64,000 bases of DNA from positions 372,001 through 436,000 of the forward strand of contig NZ_JARRAG010000002.1 in assembly GCF_029589435.1 (NCBI RefSeq), read 5' to 3'. Below the pieces are notes generated by a model. It saw only the letters and a program-made list of their open reading frames with translations. It did no database searches and was not told the DNA's origin. The first letter of the stretch is position 1. Each line of letters begins with the position of its first letter. Both the position numbers and the translations under genes were made by a program. Shown piece after piece: positions 52,315 through 63,436 of this stretch. The DNA comes from Paludisphaera mucosa (GTDB taxonomy: Bacteria > Planctomycetota > Planctomycetia > Isosphaerales > Isosphaeraceae).

Positions 52315-54669
52315 TCAGGCGAGTCCGTTCAGGCGGCGCAGGCCCCACTCGGCGGTGAGGCAGGCGATCGCGATCAGGAAGGCGAGCGGGTGGTCCCACA
52401 GCGGGGCCGTCCAGGGTTCCGAGATCGGCGCCCCGCGCGCGGGGAGGCCGGCGACGAAGGCGTCCAGGCGCGAGCCGTCGATCACCTCGCCCCCCGTCTT
52501 CGCGGCCAGCTCGGCGAGGAACGCGCGATCGGGCGCGAGGCGGGCGAACTCGTCGGCGGCGGGCTGGGCCGCCCAGCCGGCCTCGGCCTCGCCGACGGTC
52601 GAGCCGTCCACCGCGACGGCGGTCGCCGCGACGCGATAGGCCCCGGGCCGCTTGGGCACGTAGGTCGCCGCGTACGCGCCGGCCTCGCGAGGGTCGGGCT
52701 CGGCGTCGAGCGTCAGGGATTCGCCGCCGGGGAGCGCGACCTTGAACGCGACCTTGGCGTCGTCGAGCGGCCGGTACTCGGGGTCGCGCACCCGGGCCGT
52801 CAGCTCGACGGCCGGCGCGGGGGCGTCGGGCTTCGGGCGGGCGGCGACCTCCGCGCGCCGGGGGACGTCGGCGACCAGCCAGCGCGCGGTCTGCCGCCAG
52901 GACCGTTCGAGGTCGCTCTCCTCGGAGTCCTGCTTCCGCATCCCCCAGCGCCAGAGGTCGCCGATCAAGAGCGCGGCGACGCGGCCCTTGCCGAAGTTCT
53001 GCGCCGCGAGGGCGGGGGCGACGGCCCCGTCGGGGTCGGCGACCTCGGCCAGGACGACGGCCCCCGGCTTGATGCGGCCCACGCGGCTGAGGGTCCGGAA
53101 CGGCGGCATGGCGGCCAGCCGCTTGTGCTCCTCGTCCTCGGTGGCCCGGGTCCGCACCCAGGGCTGGAGCCAGCCCTCGCGGGTCAGGACCAGCCGCAGC
53201 CCGCCGGAGTCGGCCGGCTCGGCCCGACCGCCGAGGTAGACGGGCAGCAGCTCGCCGACGGCGGTCCGGTCGTACCCGCCGTCGGCGAACGAGTCGGGGC
53301 CGCCGAGCATGAGCAGCCCGCCCCCCCGGACGGCGACGAAGTTCCGCAGCAGGGCGAGTTGGTCGGGCGTGAAGAAGCCGGCCTCCAGGTCGTCCACGAC
53401 GATCGCGTGGAAGCGGTACAGTTCCTCGGCCGTCTTCGGGAAGCCGTCTCGAAGCTCGGCCTCGTCGAGCGTGTCGAGCCGGACCAGGACCGGCTGGTCG
53501 GCGGCCTCCGCGGTCTCGGCGTCGGGGTTGTCGAAGCCCTGGAAGAACTTGTTCGTGCGGTCGCGGGCGGCCTGGAAGTCGAACTTGGGCTGCTTGCGGG
53601 CAATCCGCAGCAGGCCGACGAGCTTGATCTGCTCGTCGTCCCGGAGCGCCCGGCGGAGGAACTTGAATTCCCAGTTGGGCCGGCCGCCGACGTAGAGCAC
53701 CCGGTATTCGCCGCCCCCCTGGTCGACGACGACCAGCCGTCCGTTGTTGGCGAGCGTCTGCTCGGTCGAGGCCGGCGAAGCGCCGGCGGCCTCCGGCTTG
53801 GGCTCCTCGTCGGCCGGGAAGGCGCGGACCTGGTAGAAGCCGACGCCCCGGCGTGCGGGGCGGAACTGGAAGCGGAAGCTCAGGGGCTTGGCGTCGGCCT
53901 CGGCCTTCGCCTGCTGACGCTGGACCTCGACGCCCGCCTCGTCGACGACGACGGCGACGATCGGCCGGCCCGCGTAGCCGACGGCCGAGACCTCGGCCCG
54001 GAGCACGACCGGGGCGGATTCGAAGTTGGTCTGGCTGATCGAGACGTCGCGCACGCCGACGTCGCGGGCGACCCCCGGCGCGGGGGGGATCACCGGATAG
54101 ATCGGCGGCAAACTCGACCAGTCGACGTCGCCGACGTCCGTCCGGCAGCCGTCGGTGAAGAGGAGCGCGCCGGCCAGGGGCAAGCCCCGGAACCGCTTGG
54201 AGAGCGACGCCAGCGCGGCGCCGATCGCCGAGCCGGGGCCGTCGAAGGCCAGGTCGTCGAAGTCGTCGACGGCGCGGAGGTGGGTGTCGAAGGTGTAGCC
54301 GCGGGCGTCGAAGTCCTGGCCCAGCCGCGCCCGCCAGGGGGCCTCGCGGCGGAGCCGGTCGCGGATCCAATCGCCCCGCGTCTGCTCCGAGCCGTCGTCG
54401 CGGATCAAGAGGCTCTCGCTCACGTCGGCCATCACGGCGAACGCGTTCGCGCCGCGGCGGGGCCGCAGGCCCGAGAGCAAGGGCTCCAGCAGGATCAGCG
54501 CGAGCGTCGCGAACGCCAGCGCCTTGAGGATTGCGCAAGCGGTGCGGACCCCGGCGCCCGCGCCGGCCCGGGAGTAGCTCCAGACGATCAGCGCCAGGGC
54601 CAGGCCCGCCAGCGAGGCGGCCCAGGGCCACCACCCGGGTGCGCCGAGGATGATCGAGGGGGAGGTCAT
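52315..54669 (-). CDS. Membrane protein with glutamine-amidotransferase-like domain (Bat-like operon)
   Basis: A 784-residue protein. It has two transmembrane helices near the N-terminus (about 15-33 and 42-62), one near the C-terminus (PLAFLIAIACLTAEW), and a vWA-like DVSES motif after FAVMA. The middle part has the class I amidotransferase-like fold common to planctomycete Bat proteins: YRVLYVGGRPNWEFKFLRRAL, IVVDDLEAGFFTPDQLALL, and GGGLLMLGGPDSFADGGY in place of the catalytic Cys elbow. No catalytic Cys is visible, so it is probably structural. Its ATG overlaps the stop of the coiled-coil gene (ATGA, 54666-54669). Confidence 0.82.
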   Translation of the reverse strand: MTSPSIILGAPGWWPWAASLAGLALALIVWSYSRAGAGAGVRTACAILKALAFATLALILLEPLLSGLRPRRGANAFAVMADVSESLLIRDDGSEQTRGDWIRDRLRREAPWRARLGQDFDARGYTFDTHLRAVDDFDDLAFDGPGSAIGAALASLSKRFRGLPLAGALLFTDGCRTDVGDVDWSSLPPIYPVIPPAPGVARDVGVRDVSISQTNFESAPVVLRAEVSAVGYAGRPIVAVVVDEAGVEVQRQQAKAEADAKPLSFRFQFRPARRGVGFYQVRAFPADEEPKPEAAGASPASTEQTLANNGRLVVVDQGGGEYRVLYVGGRPNWEFKFLRRALRDDEQIKLVGLLRIARKQPKFDFQAARDRTNKFFQGFDNPDAETAEAADQPVLVRLDTLDEAELRDGFPKTAEELYRFHAIVVDDLEAGFFTPDQLALLRNFVAVRGGGLLMLGGPDSFADGGYDRTAVGELLPVYLGGRAEPADSGGLRLVLTREGWLQPWVRTRATEDEEHKRLAAMPPFRTLSRVGRIKPGAVVLAEVADPDGAVAPALAAQNFGKGRVAALLIGDLWRWGMRKQDSEESDLERSWRQTARWLVADVPRRAEVAARPKPDAPAPAVELTARVRDPEYRPLDDAKVAFKVALPGGESLTLDAEPDPREAGAYAATYVPKRPGAYRVAATAVAVDGSTVGEAEAGWAAQPAADEFARLAPDRAFLAELAAKTGGEVIDGSRLDAFVAGLPARGAPISEPWTAPLWDHPLAFLIAIACLTAEWGLRRLNGLA

Positions 54670-57600
54670 CGTCCGCTCCCGAGGCGCTCGTAGTAGCGCC
54701 GCACGCCCTCCGCGAATTTGGGCGGGACGGGGTCGCGGTCGATCGGCACCAGGGCGTCGGGCTCCTCGCGGCGGCGGACCTCCTCGGCGATCCGGTTGCG
54801 AAGCTCGCGGATCGGCTCGGCCACCATGTCCTTCAACTGCGACCAGTCGGGCTCCTTGGCGTGCTTCTTGAACTCCTCGCGGGCCCCCCGGACGCGGTCG
54901 CGGATCCGTGCGGCCTCGGCCCGCAGCTCGGGATTCTCCAGCAGCTCCTCCACGTCGCGCATCCGGTCCGACCACTGGCGGAAGCCTTCGCCCCGGATCG
55001 GCGCGCCGGGACCGCGGGCGAGCCCGTCCAGCAGGCGATCGCCTGCCGACCGACCGCCGCCGCCACCCGCTCCGCCTTGCGGCGCCCCCTCGCCGCCCTG
55101 CCCACCTTCACCCCGGCCCGGCTCGCGAGGCTCGCCTTGACCGCCCTGACCTTGCTGCCCCTGGCCCGGCTGACCACCGGGCTGCCCTTTCTGGGCGTCG
55201 CCCTGGCCCGGCTCTTGCAGTTCGCCCGGCTGACCTCGCCCCCCGCCGGGCTGACCTTTCTCCTGGGGCGCGCCGGGCTGGCCCTTCTCGTGCGGCTGAC
55301 CGGGTTGACCCTTCGGCTGAGGCTCGCCCTGGCGTTCTCGTCGGTCGCCCGCCTTGCCCGCCTCGGCCGGTTCGCCCTGGCCCGCGGGTCGACCCTCGCG
55401 AGAGCCTTCGGCGTCGGGTCGCTCCGAGTCGCCGGCCTGGCCGGGCCGGGCTTTTTGTCGCGGGTCGCCCGGTCGGCGTTCGCCTTCGGGCCGACCCGGC
55501 TTCCGGCCCTGGCCGTCGGCCTGGGCGATCTCGCGGTCGACCTGGTCGGCGAGATCGTCAACCTCGCCCTGCGCGCGGCGGAGGGCGGCGACCTCGTCGC
55601 CGAGGATGCTCTGGGCGGCGCGTTCGACGCCCTTCCGGAGCTGGTCGACGCCCTGGCCGGCGCGTTGCGACGATCGGGCGGCCTCCTCGGGGACACCGAG
55701 CTGCGCCAAACGTTCGGCCTCGCGGAGCGCCTCGGGGACGGCCTGCTCGTCGGCCTTGCGGACAGCGTCGAAGAGGGTCTTGGCCAGCAGGGGCTCGGTC
55801 TCCTCGGCCTCCTGGATCGTCCCCTTCATCCGGTCGACGAGCTTCTCGAAGTCCTCGCGCTGGCGTTCGAGCCCCTTCTCCAGGTCCTTGCGGTCGCCGG
55901 AGTCGCGGAGCGTCTTCTCGGGGCGGTCCTTCCAGGCGTCGAGCTTCTCGGTGAGGCCGTCCTGCGCCTCGTCGAGCCGCTTGGCCTCGTCGCGCATCTC
56001 GGTCATCTCTTCGGAGAACCGGTTCGAGGACTGCTTGCGCAGGTCCTCGCGGACCTGGTCGAGCTTCTCGCCGGCGCGGGCGCCCTCGGTCAGCGCCTGC
56101 GAGGTCCGGCCCTGCTCCAGGGCGTCGGAGGCCTGGCGGGCATGCTCGCGGGCCTGCTCGACCTGCTGGCGGGCCTCGGCCATGCGGTCGCGGTTCTGCT
56201 CGTTCTCCATCCGCTCCTGCAGCTCGTCGGCGTCGCGGAGGACCTGCTGCTGCTGGTCGCGGAGCCGCTTGAGCTGGCGTTCGACCTCCTGCCTGGCCGT
56301 CTCGTCCTTGGCGGCCTCCAGGGCCGACTGCAACTCCTTGAGGCGCGCGTTGAGGTCGGCCTGGCGCTGGGCCAGCTCGCGCAGGCGGCTGGCGATCTGG
56401 CGGGTCTCGCGCTGCTCGCGCTCCTTCTGCGTGGCCTCTTCTGGCTTGGCCCGGCTCTGCTCCTCGAATCGTTCCTCGTCGTTCTTCAATTCGAGCTGAT
56501 CGAGCTGACGCTGTGAGGCCGAGCCGCCTCCGCCCCCTCCGCGTTTGCGGGCCCCGCCGCGGACGACCTGGAACTCGCGGGCCCGCAGCTTGAGGAGCGC
56601 CTGATACGCGGCCTGCTCGGCGGCCAGGGCCGGCTTGAGCCCCGCCGGGTCGTTGGCGGCGAGGGCCGCGCCCAGCCCCGCGACGGCCTCGCCCATCGCC
56701 TTCACGGCCCGACCGAGATCCGCCTTCGAGGCCGGGTCCTGGAGCTTGCCCCCCAGGGCCTCCGCCTGCGCGACGGCCGTCTGCTGCGACTCCTGCAAGA
56801 GCTTGACGTCGGCGGCGAACTTGTCGGTAGGCTTCGCGCCGACCTCGCGACGGACGACCTTCCAGGTGCCGTTGACGACCTGCTTCTGCAGCTCCGCGAG
56901 CTGTTCGGCCTGCTGCGCCTCGGCGCCTTCCTGCTGTTGCTGCTCCTGCGACGTCCCCGGGGGGGGCTCGCCCTGGCGGAAGATCTCCTCGAAGTGGCGG
57001 ACCTCGGCGAAGAACATGTCCCCCTCGGCGCGGCGGACCGCGCCGTCGGGGCCGACGTCCTCGGCCCAGGCGAAGTACGAGACCAGCTCGTCCGGGGCCG
57101 CCTTGAGCGATTCGAAGTCGATCATCGACTCGAACTCGACCTTCTTGGCCGGCTTCGCGCCCGCGTCCGCCGCGGAGAGGACGACCTCGCGGGGCTCGCC
57201 GCCGGCGTGGACGTAACTGAGGCCGTGGCGGACGACCCCGAAGTCGTCGTCGGCCTGCGCCTTGAGCCGCAGCTCCTCGACGGGCGAGACCCGGACGTCG
57301 CGGCCGGGGGCGGCCACCGCGATCGTCGGCGGCCGGTTGCGGCCGACGTTCACGCCCAGCTCGGCCGTCAGCTTGTTCTTGCGGCCGTCGCGGTCGACGA
57401 GCCGGACCTTGTAGCGATGCGACTCGGCGAGCTTGAGCGCCGCGCGGAGCGTCGGGGCCCCCGCGGCCGTCGGCTCCAGCGGGGTCTCCACGCCGTCCTC
57501 GTCCACGAGTGCGGCCGAGGCGACCTCCTTGTTGAGCCGGAACGTCAGCGCGGCCTCGGTCCCCTCCACGGCCGAGATGTGGCGGACGTCCTCGGCGGTC

Positions 57601-58478
57601 TTGGGAGCGAGCGCGGTGTAGCCGGGATAGACGAGCTGGGCGTCGATCCGGGTCAGCTCGGGGTGCTCGAAGACGTGGACGCGGTACGACGGGCTGCGGC
57701 CGGCCCCGAACTCGACGTGGTACGTCAGGTCGGCGTCGACCGACTCGACCCGGCCAGCGAACGTGGGGTCTTCCAGGCTCCGGGTCATCCCCCGCGGCGG
57801 GCCGGCCCCGGGTCCGCCCTCGACGACGAGCTTCGCCTCGGGAGGCGCGACGCCGCCGAAGCGGGCGACGACCAGCAAGGGGGTGCCGCGCTCGATCTCG
57901 GCATCGCCCGGGAGCACCTCGAGGCCCGCGTCGGCGGCGGAGGACGCCGCGGCGCTCGACCGAGGCGGCGAGCGATCGATGAACTCGCGCGACTGGACGG
58001 CCAGCAGCCCGAAGACGGCGAGCACGCCGCAGCCGGCCGCCGCGTGGCCGAAACGGGCGGCGGCGAGACGCCAGGGCGAGACGACGGCCTTCGGCCAGTC
58101 GTGGCCGCGGCCGTGCTCGATCGCCCGGTCGAGCACCGACTGACGCAGGAAGCCGCGAGGTTGCGTCGCGGGGGCGAACTCGTCCTCGACCGCGGTCAGC
58201 AGGACGGCCTCCAGGTCGGGATGCGCGGCCTCGACGCGGCCGGCGACGCAGAGGGGATCCTTCTCGGTCCTCCGCGCGAGCAGTGCGCAGCCCAGCCCCG
58301 ATATCAGGGCCAGGCCGCCGAGGATGGCGACCAGCCCCGACGGGTAAGGGCCCGTCGCCAGCAAAGCGAGGCCCGCGCCGCCCCAGGCGAGCCAGCAGAA
58401 GGCCAGGTTCGCCCACAGGCTCCGACGCCGAAGCCGCAGCGCGACCCGGTCCAGGGCGGATCTCAGCTCGTAGTTCAT
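54666..58478 (-). CDS. Large membrane-anchored coiled-coil protein, DUF4175-like
   Basis: A 1270-residue protein. Transmembrane helices lie at about 22-42, 48-68 and 148-165. Beta-rich domains follow (residues 200-480). A very long helical coiled coil spans roughly 500-960 (QRQLDQLELKNDEERFEEQ, RDQQQQVLRDADELQERME). A Gly/Gln/Pro/Glu-rich disordered segment (about 970-1150) contains many KGQPG units, and the C-terminal 90 residues are helical. This matches the DUF4175-like proteins encoded with Bat genes. It may be a periplasmic scaffold that spans the envelope. Both ends overlap neighbouring genes by 4 bp, so it is translated in step with them. Confidence 0.8.
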   Translation of the reverse strand: MNYELRSALDRVALRLRRRSLWANLAFCWLAWGGAGLALLATGPYPSGLVAILGGLALISGLGCALLARRTEKDPLCVAGRVEAAHPDLEAVLLTAVEDEFAPATQPRGFLRQSVLDRAIEHGRGHDWPKAVVSPWRLAAARFGHAAAGCGVLAVFGLLAVQSREFIDRSPPRSSAAASSAADAGLEVLPGDAEIERGTPLLVVARFGGVAPPEAKLVVEGGPGAGPPRGMTRSLEDPTFAGRVESVDADLTYHVEFGAGRSPSYRVHVFEHPELTRIDAQLVYPGYTALAPKTAEDVRHISAVEGTEAALTFRLNKEVASAALVDEDGVETPLEPTAAGAPTLRAALKLAESHRYKVRLVDRDGRKNKLTAELGVNVGRNRPPTIAVAAPGRDVRVSPVEELRLKAQADDDFGVVRHGLSYVHAGGEPREVVLSAADAGAKPAKKVEFESMIDFESLKAAPDELVSYFAWAEDVGPDGAVRRAEGDMFFAEVRHFEEIFRQGEPPPGTSQEQQQQEGAEAQQAEQLAELQKQVVNGTWKVVRREVGAKPTDKFAADVKLLQESQQTAVAQAEALGGKLQDPASKADLGRAVKAMGEAVAGLGAALAANDPAGLKPALAAEQAAYQALLKLRAREFQVVRGGARKRGGGGGGSASQRQLDQLELKNDEERFEEQSRAKPEEATQKEREQRETRQIASRLRELAQRQADLNARLKELQSALEAAKDETARQEVERQLKRLRDQQQQVLRDADELQERMENEQNRDRMAEARQQVEQAREHARQASDALEQGRTSQALTEGARAGEKLDQVREDLRKQSSNRFSEEMTEMRDEAKRLDEAQDGLTEKLDAWKDRPEKTLRDSGDRKDLEKGLERQREDFEKLVDRMKGTIQEAEETEPLLAKTLFDAVRKADEQAVPEALREAERLAQLGVPEEAARSSQRAGQGVDQLRKGVERAAQSILGDEVAALRRAQGEVDDLADQVDREIAQADGQGRKPGRPEGERRPGDPRQKARPGQAGDSERPDAEGSREGRPAGQGEPAEAGKAGDRRERQGEPQPKGQPGQPHEKGQPGAPQEKGQPGGGRGQPGELQEPGQGDAQKGQPGGQPGQGQQGQGGQGEPREPGRGEGGQGGEGAPQGGAGGGGGRSAGDRLLDGLARGPGAPIRGEGFRQWSDRMRDVEELLENPELRAEAARIRDRVRGAREEFKKHAKEPDWSQLKDMVAEPIRELRNRIAEEVRRREEPDALVPIDRDPVPPKFAEGVRRYYERLGSGR

Positions 58479-60553
58479 GGCGCCGACGCCCCCGCTTGTA
58501 TGGGCCGGGCGCGGCCGAGCCGCCCCGCCAGCCAGGTTTCGACGATCAGCACCGCGATCGCCAGCAGGATCAAGGGACGCCAGAGCTTCTGGCGCCCCTC
58601 CAGCTCCGCGTTCTGCAACTGCCTCGTGGCCTCGCGCTCGACCTCGGCCGACGCCTCGGACCGGACGAGCCGACAGCCCGCCTGCTCCAGCGCCTCGACG
58701 CCCAGGGGCGCGGTCCGGCTCTCCAGCGGATCGAGGTTCACCGCGAAGCGCCGGGGGCCTCCGGGAGCATCGACCCCGTAGACGCCGGGGGCCTCGGCCG
58801 CGCGGAAGGCGGCCGTCCCGGGCTCGACCCGGACCGTCGAGCCGTCGGGCTTGTGGACGGCGACGGCGCCTTCGGGGAGCGGGATCGGGCCGCCGACGAG
58901 GAGCGGACCGGCGGCCTCTCCCGAGCCCGGTCCGTCGAGCAGGGCCGACATGAGCGGCACGAACTTCGACGATCGGGCGAGCCAGCCGTCGGCCGGCTTC
59001 CAGCCGCTGGCGAAGACCACGAGCCGTCCCTTGCCGAGTCGCTTCTCGATCACCGCCGGGTCGCCGTTCTCGAACCGGGCGACGACGCGGGCCTCGCCCA
59101 GCGCGTCGGCGGGGAGCCGCCGGTAGCGCCGGAAGCGGATCTTGGTGAAGTCGTTGAACTGGGGGGCGGACACCGACGCGAAGAGGGGATGGTCGAAGGC
59201 GATCTCGCCGAGCATCGCATCGCCCCGGACCTCGGCGTCCACCACGTCGAACGCCGGCACCTCGGCCGCCGCCGCGAGGGTCGCGGCGCGGCCCGCGGCG
59301 ACGACGGCCAGGACGGTCCCGCCGCGCTTCGCAAACTCCGCGAGCGAAGCGGCGTCGCCGGGCGAGGTTTCCGCGGCCAGCACGACGAGCGCCGGGGGAG
59401 GGTCGGCCGCGATCGCCAGGGGCGAGCCCGGGGCCCGTCGCTCGACCTTCACGGCGCGGCCGGGCGCGGCGTCGAACACCCGCCCGAGGTAGTACAGCAG
59501 CCCCTCAGGGTCGTCGGGCTCGTCGGGGCCGACGAAGAGGACGGTCGCCGGTTGCTCGGGGTCGGCCGCGAGATACAGCACGTCGTCGAACGAGTGCGCG
59601 TCCCCTTCGAGCCGCAGCGCGGTCCGCGCGGGGCCGGCGGTCGGACGCGGAACGCGGACGACGCGACTCTCGCCCGGCGGGACGTAGACGGGGATCGGCC
59701 GGGCCTCCTTGTCGTCGACCCAGGAGAGGGAGAACGACTCGCGCTTCGAGTTCGGGTCGTTGCTGACGCGGACGCGCAGGGCGTCGGGCCGGGCGTCGTC
59801 GTCCGAGGGGGCGAGCCACTCGGCGGCGGCGTTGGAGCCCTCGGCGGCGACCGGCCGGGCGTCCAGCTCGAGGTCCGAAGGCCAGTCGAAGTCGCCCAGG
59901 GCGTCAAGCCGGCTCCCTTGCTGGAGGTCGGAGACCAGGACGATCCGGCGCGGGACCCTGGCGGAGGCGCGGGCGGCGTCGCCGAGGTCCTCGATCGCGC
60001 CGGCGGCGTCGATGAGCGCCTGGCCCAGGCGGGTCGCGCCCCACGACGGCGCGAGGGCCTCGATCCGGGACCGCGCCGCGGCCTGGCGCTGGGCCGGGTC
60101 GAGGCTCGCCCACTCGGCGAACCCGAGCACGGGCCGCGAGGAGGCGTCGAACGCGAGGACCGCCAGCTCGTCCTGGGGCCCGCAGCCCGCGACGACCTCC
60201 AGGGCCTTCGCCACGGCCTTCGACCACAGCGTCCCCCGGCGCATGCTGGCGCTGACGTCGATGAGCAGGGCGGTCCGGCTGCGTCCGACGTCGCCGAGGT
60301 CCTGCGCGGCCGTCTGCCGCAGGAAGGGCCGGGCGAAGGCGGCCGCGAGGATGGCCAGGGCCGCGGCCCGCAGCAGCAGCAGCGGCCAGTGCTCCAGCCG
60401 GCTGCGCCGCGTCACCCTCGGGGGGGACGGGGCGAGGAAGATGAGCGAGCTGAAGGGCATCTCGGAGCGGGTCGTCCGGCGGATCAGGTGGAACAGGATC
60501 GGGGCCGCGACGGCCAGGCCGCCCAGGATGAAGAAGGGGGTGAGGAAGCTCAT
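58475..60553 (-). CDS. BatA-like membrane vWA protein
   Basis: A 692-residue protein beginning with the double-transmembrane BatA N-terminal domain: MSFLTPFFILGGLAVAAPIL, then SRLEHWPLLLLRAAALAILA. The vWA domain starts near residue 94, with the MIDAS motif DVSASM (Asp99, Ser101, Ser103) and IVLVSDLQQGSRL. A large second part (about 300-640) is amidotransferase-like (VLFVGPDEPDDPEGLLYYLG, LVVFASGWKP). A C-terminal helix anchors it (ILLAIAVLIVETWLAGRLG). It is probably the client-handling partner of the MoxR ATPase encoded two genes upstream. It overlaps both neighbours by 4 bp. Confidence 0.88.
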   Translation of the reverse strand: MSFLTPFFILGGLAVAAPILFHLIRRTTRSEMPFSSLIFLAPSPPRVTRRSRLEHWPLLLLRAAALAILAAAFARPFLRQTAAQDLGDVGRSRTALLIDVSASMRRGTLWSKAVAKALEVVAGCGPQDELAVLAFDASSRPVLGFAEWASLDPAQRQAAARSRIEALAPSWGATRLGQALIDAAGAIEDLGDAARASARVPRRIVLVSDLQQGSRLDALGDFDWPSDLELDARPVAAEGSNAAAEWLAPSDDDARPDALRVRVSNDPNSKRESFSLSWVDDKEARPIPVYVPPGESRVVRVPRPTAGPARTALRLEGDAHSFDDVLYLAADPEQPATVLFVGPDEPDDPEGLLYYLGRVFDAAPGRAVKVERRAPGSPLAIAADPPPALVVLAAETSPGDAASLAEFAKRGGTVLAVVAAGRAATLAAAAEVPAFDVVDAEVRGDAMLGEIAFDHPLFASVSAPQFNDFTKIRFRRYRRLPADALGEARVVARFENGDPAVIEKRLGKGRLVVFASGWKPADGWLARSSKFVPLMSALLDGPGSGEAAGPLLVGGPIPLPEGAVAVHKPDGSTVRVEPGTAAFRAAEAPGVYGVDAPGGPRRFAVNLDPLESRTAPLGVEALEQAGCRLVRSEASAEVEREATRQLQNAELEGRQKLWRPLILLAIAVLIVETWLAGRLGRARPIQAGASAP

Positions 60554-61544
60554 GGCCGCCCGCCTCCCCTTCCGCCCGGGGAGGGCCTACGGGATGGGCC
60601 GGCGAGCCGCATCATCCGCGACTTCAGCACGTCGAAGAGGGCCAGCTCAAGGGGGGAGTCGGTCGTCATCGTCCGGAGCGCGAATCCCAGGCCGGTGCAG
60701 ATCTGCTGGACCTCGGCGGCGTGCGCGGCGAACCGCTCCAGGTAGCCGGCGCGGGCGGCGTCGGGGTCGACGTACAGGGCGCGGCCCGATTCGGCGTCTC
60801 GGAACTGGGAAGGGCCGGCGAAGGTGAAGCCGACCTCGGCCGGGTCGAGGACGCGCAGGGCGATCACCTCGTGGCCTCGGGCGCGGAGCCGGGCCAGCGG
60901 GCCGCGGATCGCCTCGGCGGGGACGAGGAGGTCGGACAGCAGCACGATCAGCCCGCGCTTCTTCACGGTCGCCGCCAGCTCGTCGAGCGGGCCGACGAGG
61001 TCCGTCGCCTTGCCCTGGGGCTCGCGGTCGAGCATCCCCATGAGCCGGCGGAGGTGCCCCGGCCGATGTCGAGGGGGCAGGTATTCGACGATCCGGTCCT
61101 CGAACGCGGCGAGCCCCACCGCGTCGCGCTGGAGGGTCAGGAAATAGGCGATGGTGGCCGCCGCGGTCCGGGCGTACTCGCCCTTGGTGAAGCCGAGCGT
61201 GCCGTAGCCCATCGACCGGCTCGAATCGACGACGAGGTGGCAGCGGAGGTTCGTCTCGTCCTCGAACCGCTTGACGTAGTAGCGGTCGGACCGGGCGTAG
61301 AGGCGCCAGTCGAGATACCGGGGGTCGTCGCCCACGCTGTACTGGCGGTACTCGCTGAACTCGACCGAGAACCCGTGGTAGGGGCTGCGGTGGATCCCCT
61401 TGATGAAGCCCTCGACGGCGGCCTTCGCCCGCAGTTGCAGGCTCTTGATGCGGAAGAGGGTCTGGGGGTCGACGAACGACCCGCGGCGCGACGAGGGGGC
61501 GCGGGCGTCGGGCTCCGGGGATCGCGGCCGGCCGGTCGGCGTCG

Positions 61545-61548
<4 letters not shown>
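60550..61548 (-). CDS. DUF58-family protein (vWA-like)
   Basis: A 332-residue soluble protein of the DUF58 family. The diagnostic core is SPYHGFSVEFSEYRQYSVGD, then DPRYLDWRLYARSDRYYVK, followed by a vWA-like segment with an intact DSSRSM motif (Asp108, Ser110, Ser112) and GLIVLLSDLLVP. DUF58 proteins are encoded with MoxR in nearly all Bat-like operons and probably bind MoxR. The start is a GTG at 61546-61548 that overlaps the moxR stop (GTGA). The last 20 residues are Gly/Arg/Pro-rich. Confidence 0.9.
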
Positions 61549-62555
<1,007 letters not shown>

Positions 62556-62578
62556 GACGGCCCCTTTCCCGCGATCGA

Positions 62579-63436
62579 TCAGTGAGTCATGGCGTAGGTC
62601 ACGATGTTGATCCCCATGGGATACGACTTCTTCTCGGCGAACTCCCGGAAGTAGGCGGGGTCCTCGCCCTCGCGCTCCCAGCCGTCGCCCAGGTCGGTGT
62701 TGTGGCAGATGATCGCCATCAGCCGCCCCTTGTCGTCGGAGATTCCTCGGTAGTGGACCTCGCTCGAACCGGGCCAGCGGTCCTCGTACGTCAGCCCCGT
62801 GGCCATCCAGGTGTGGATACTGGGCACCTGGGGCCGCTCCTTGAGCTTGTAGACGCACTGGAAGACGGGGTGGTCGAGGGGCAGCTCGACGGGCTCGCGC
62901 TCGGGGAAGACGCGCTTGATCTCGCGGTGGAAGTTCTCGTACTGGTCGTCGCCCCAGAAGTCGTCGACCATCAGGAAGCCGCCGTTGAGCAGGTAGCGGC
63001 GGAGCGCGACGACCTCCTCCTCGTCGAAGACCAGCGAGCCCGGCTCGATCATGTAGAGGAACGGGTAGTCGAACAGCCGCGGGTCCGTGAGCGCGAGCGA
63101 GATCGGCTTGGGGTCGACCTTCAGCGAGGTGAGCTGCTGCAGGCGGTAGGAGAAGTTCAGGTCGCTGTCGGGCCAGTCGGTCAACCAGTCGCCGCCGCCC
63201 CCCCAGCCTCCCCTTCGTCGTCCGTACGAGCCGTATTGCACGCGCACGAAGGTGAACACGTCTTCCTCGAACCGCTCGTTCACCTTCCAGTCGGGCACGC
63301 CGGCGCGGTCGGCGGGGATGCCGTCCATCGGCGACTGGCGGCGGCGGCCCCACTGCTGGGCGAGCACGACGCCGGCGACGAGCGTCGGCAGGCAGACGAT
63401 CAGGGCCACGAGCGAGAGCCTTCGCATCCGGGTCAT
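62579..63436 (-). CDS. DUF4159-family exported protein
   Basis: A 285-residue protein with an N-terminal signal or anchor (LSLVALIVCLPTLVAGVVLA, about residues 6-25). The DUF4159 domain is clear: FTFVRVQYGS, LNFSYRLQQLTSLKVDP, DYPFLYMIEPGSLVFDEEEV, LRRYLLNGGFLMVDDFWG and LMAIICHNTDLGDGWE. A Gly/Trp-rich loop (GGWGGGGDW) precedes it. These proteins are standard in planctomycete and myxobacterial Bat-like operons; the fold is amidotransferase-like and the function unknown. The ATG at 63436 overlaps the stop of the TPR gene by 4 bp. Confidence 0.88.
   Translation of the reverse strand: MTRMRRLSLVALIVCLPTLVAGVVLAQQWGRRRQSPMDGIPADRAGVPDWKVNERFEEDVFTFVRVQYGSYGRRRGGWGGGGDWLTDWPDSDLNFSYRLQQLTSLKVDPKPISLALTDPRLFDYPFLYMIEPGSLVFDEEEVVALRRYLLNGGFLMVDDFWGDDQYENFHREIKRVFPEREPVELPLDHPVFQCVYKLKERPQVPSIHTWMATGLTYEDRWPGSSEVHYRGISDDKGRLMAIICHNTDLGDGWEREGEDPAYFREFAEKKSYPMGINIVTYAMTH

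Noticed and set aside
52390-54693. 767-codon open frame on the plus strand
   Set aside because: Exactly antisense to the amidotransferase-fold gene, repetitive Gly/Arg/Val composition, no ribosome-binding site or conserved motif.
54861-56516. Leu-rich plus-strand frame looking like a membrane protein
   Set aside because: It is the reverse complement of the Gln/Glu/Arg-rich coiled coil; the hydrophobic look comes from antisense codons.
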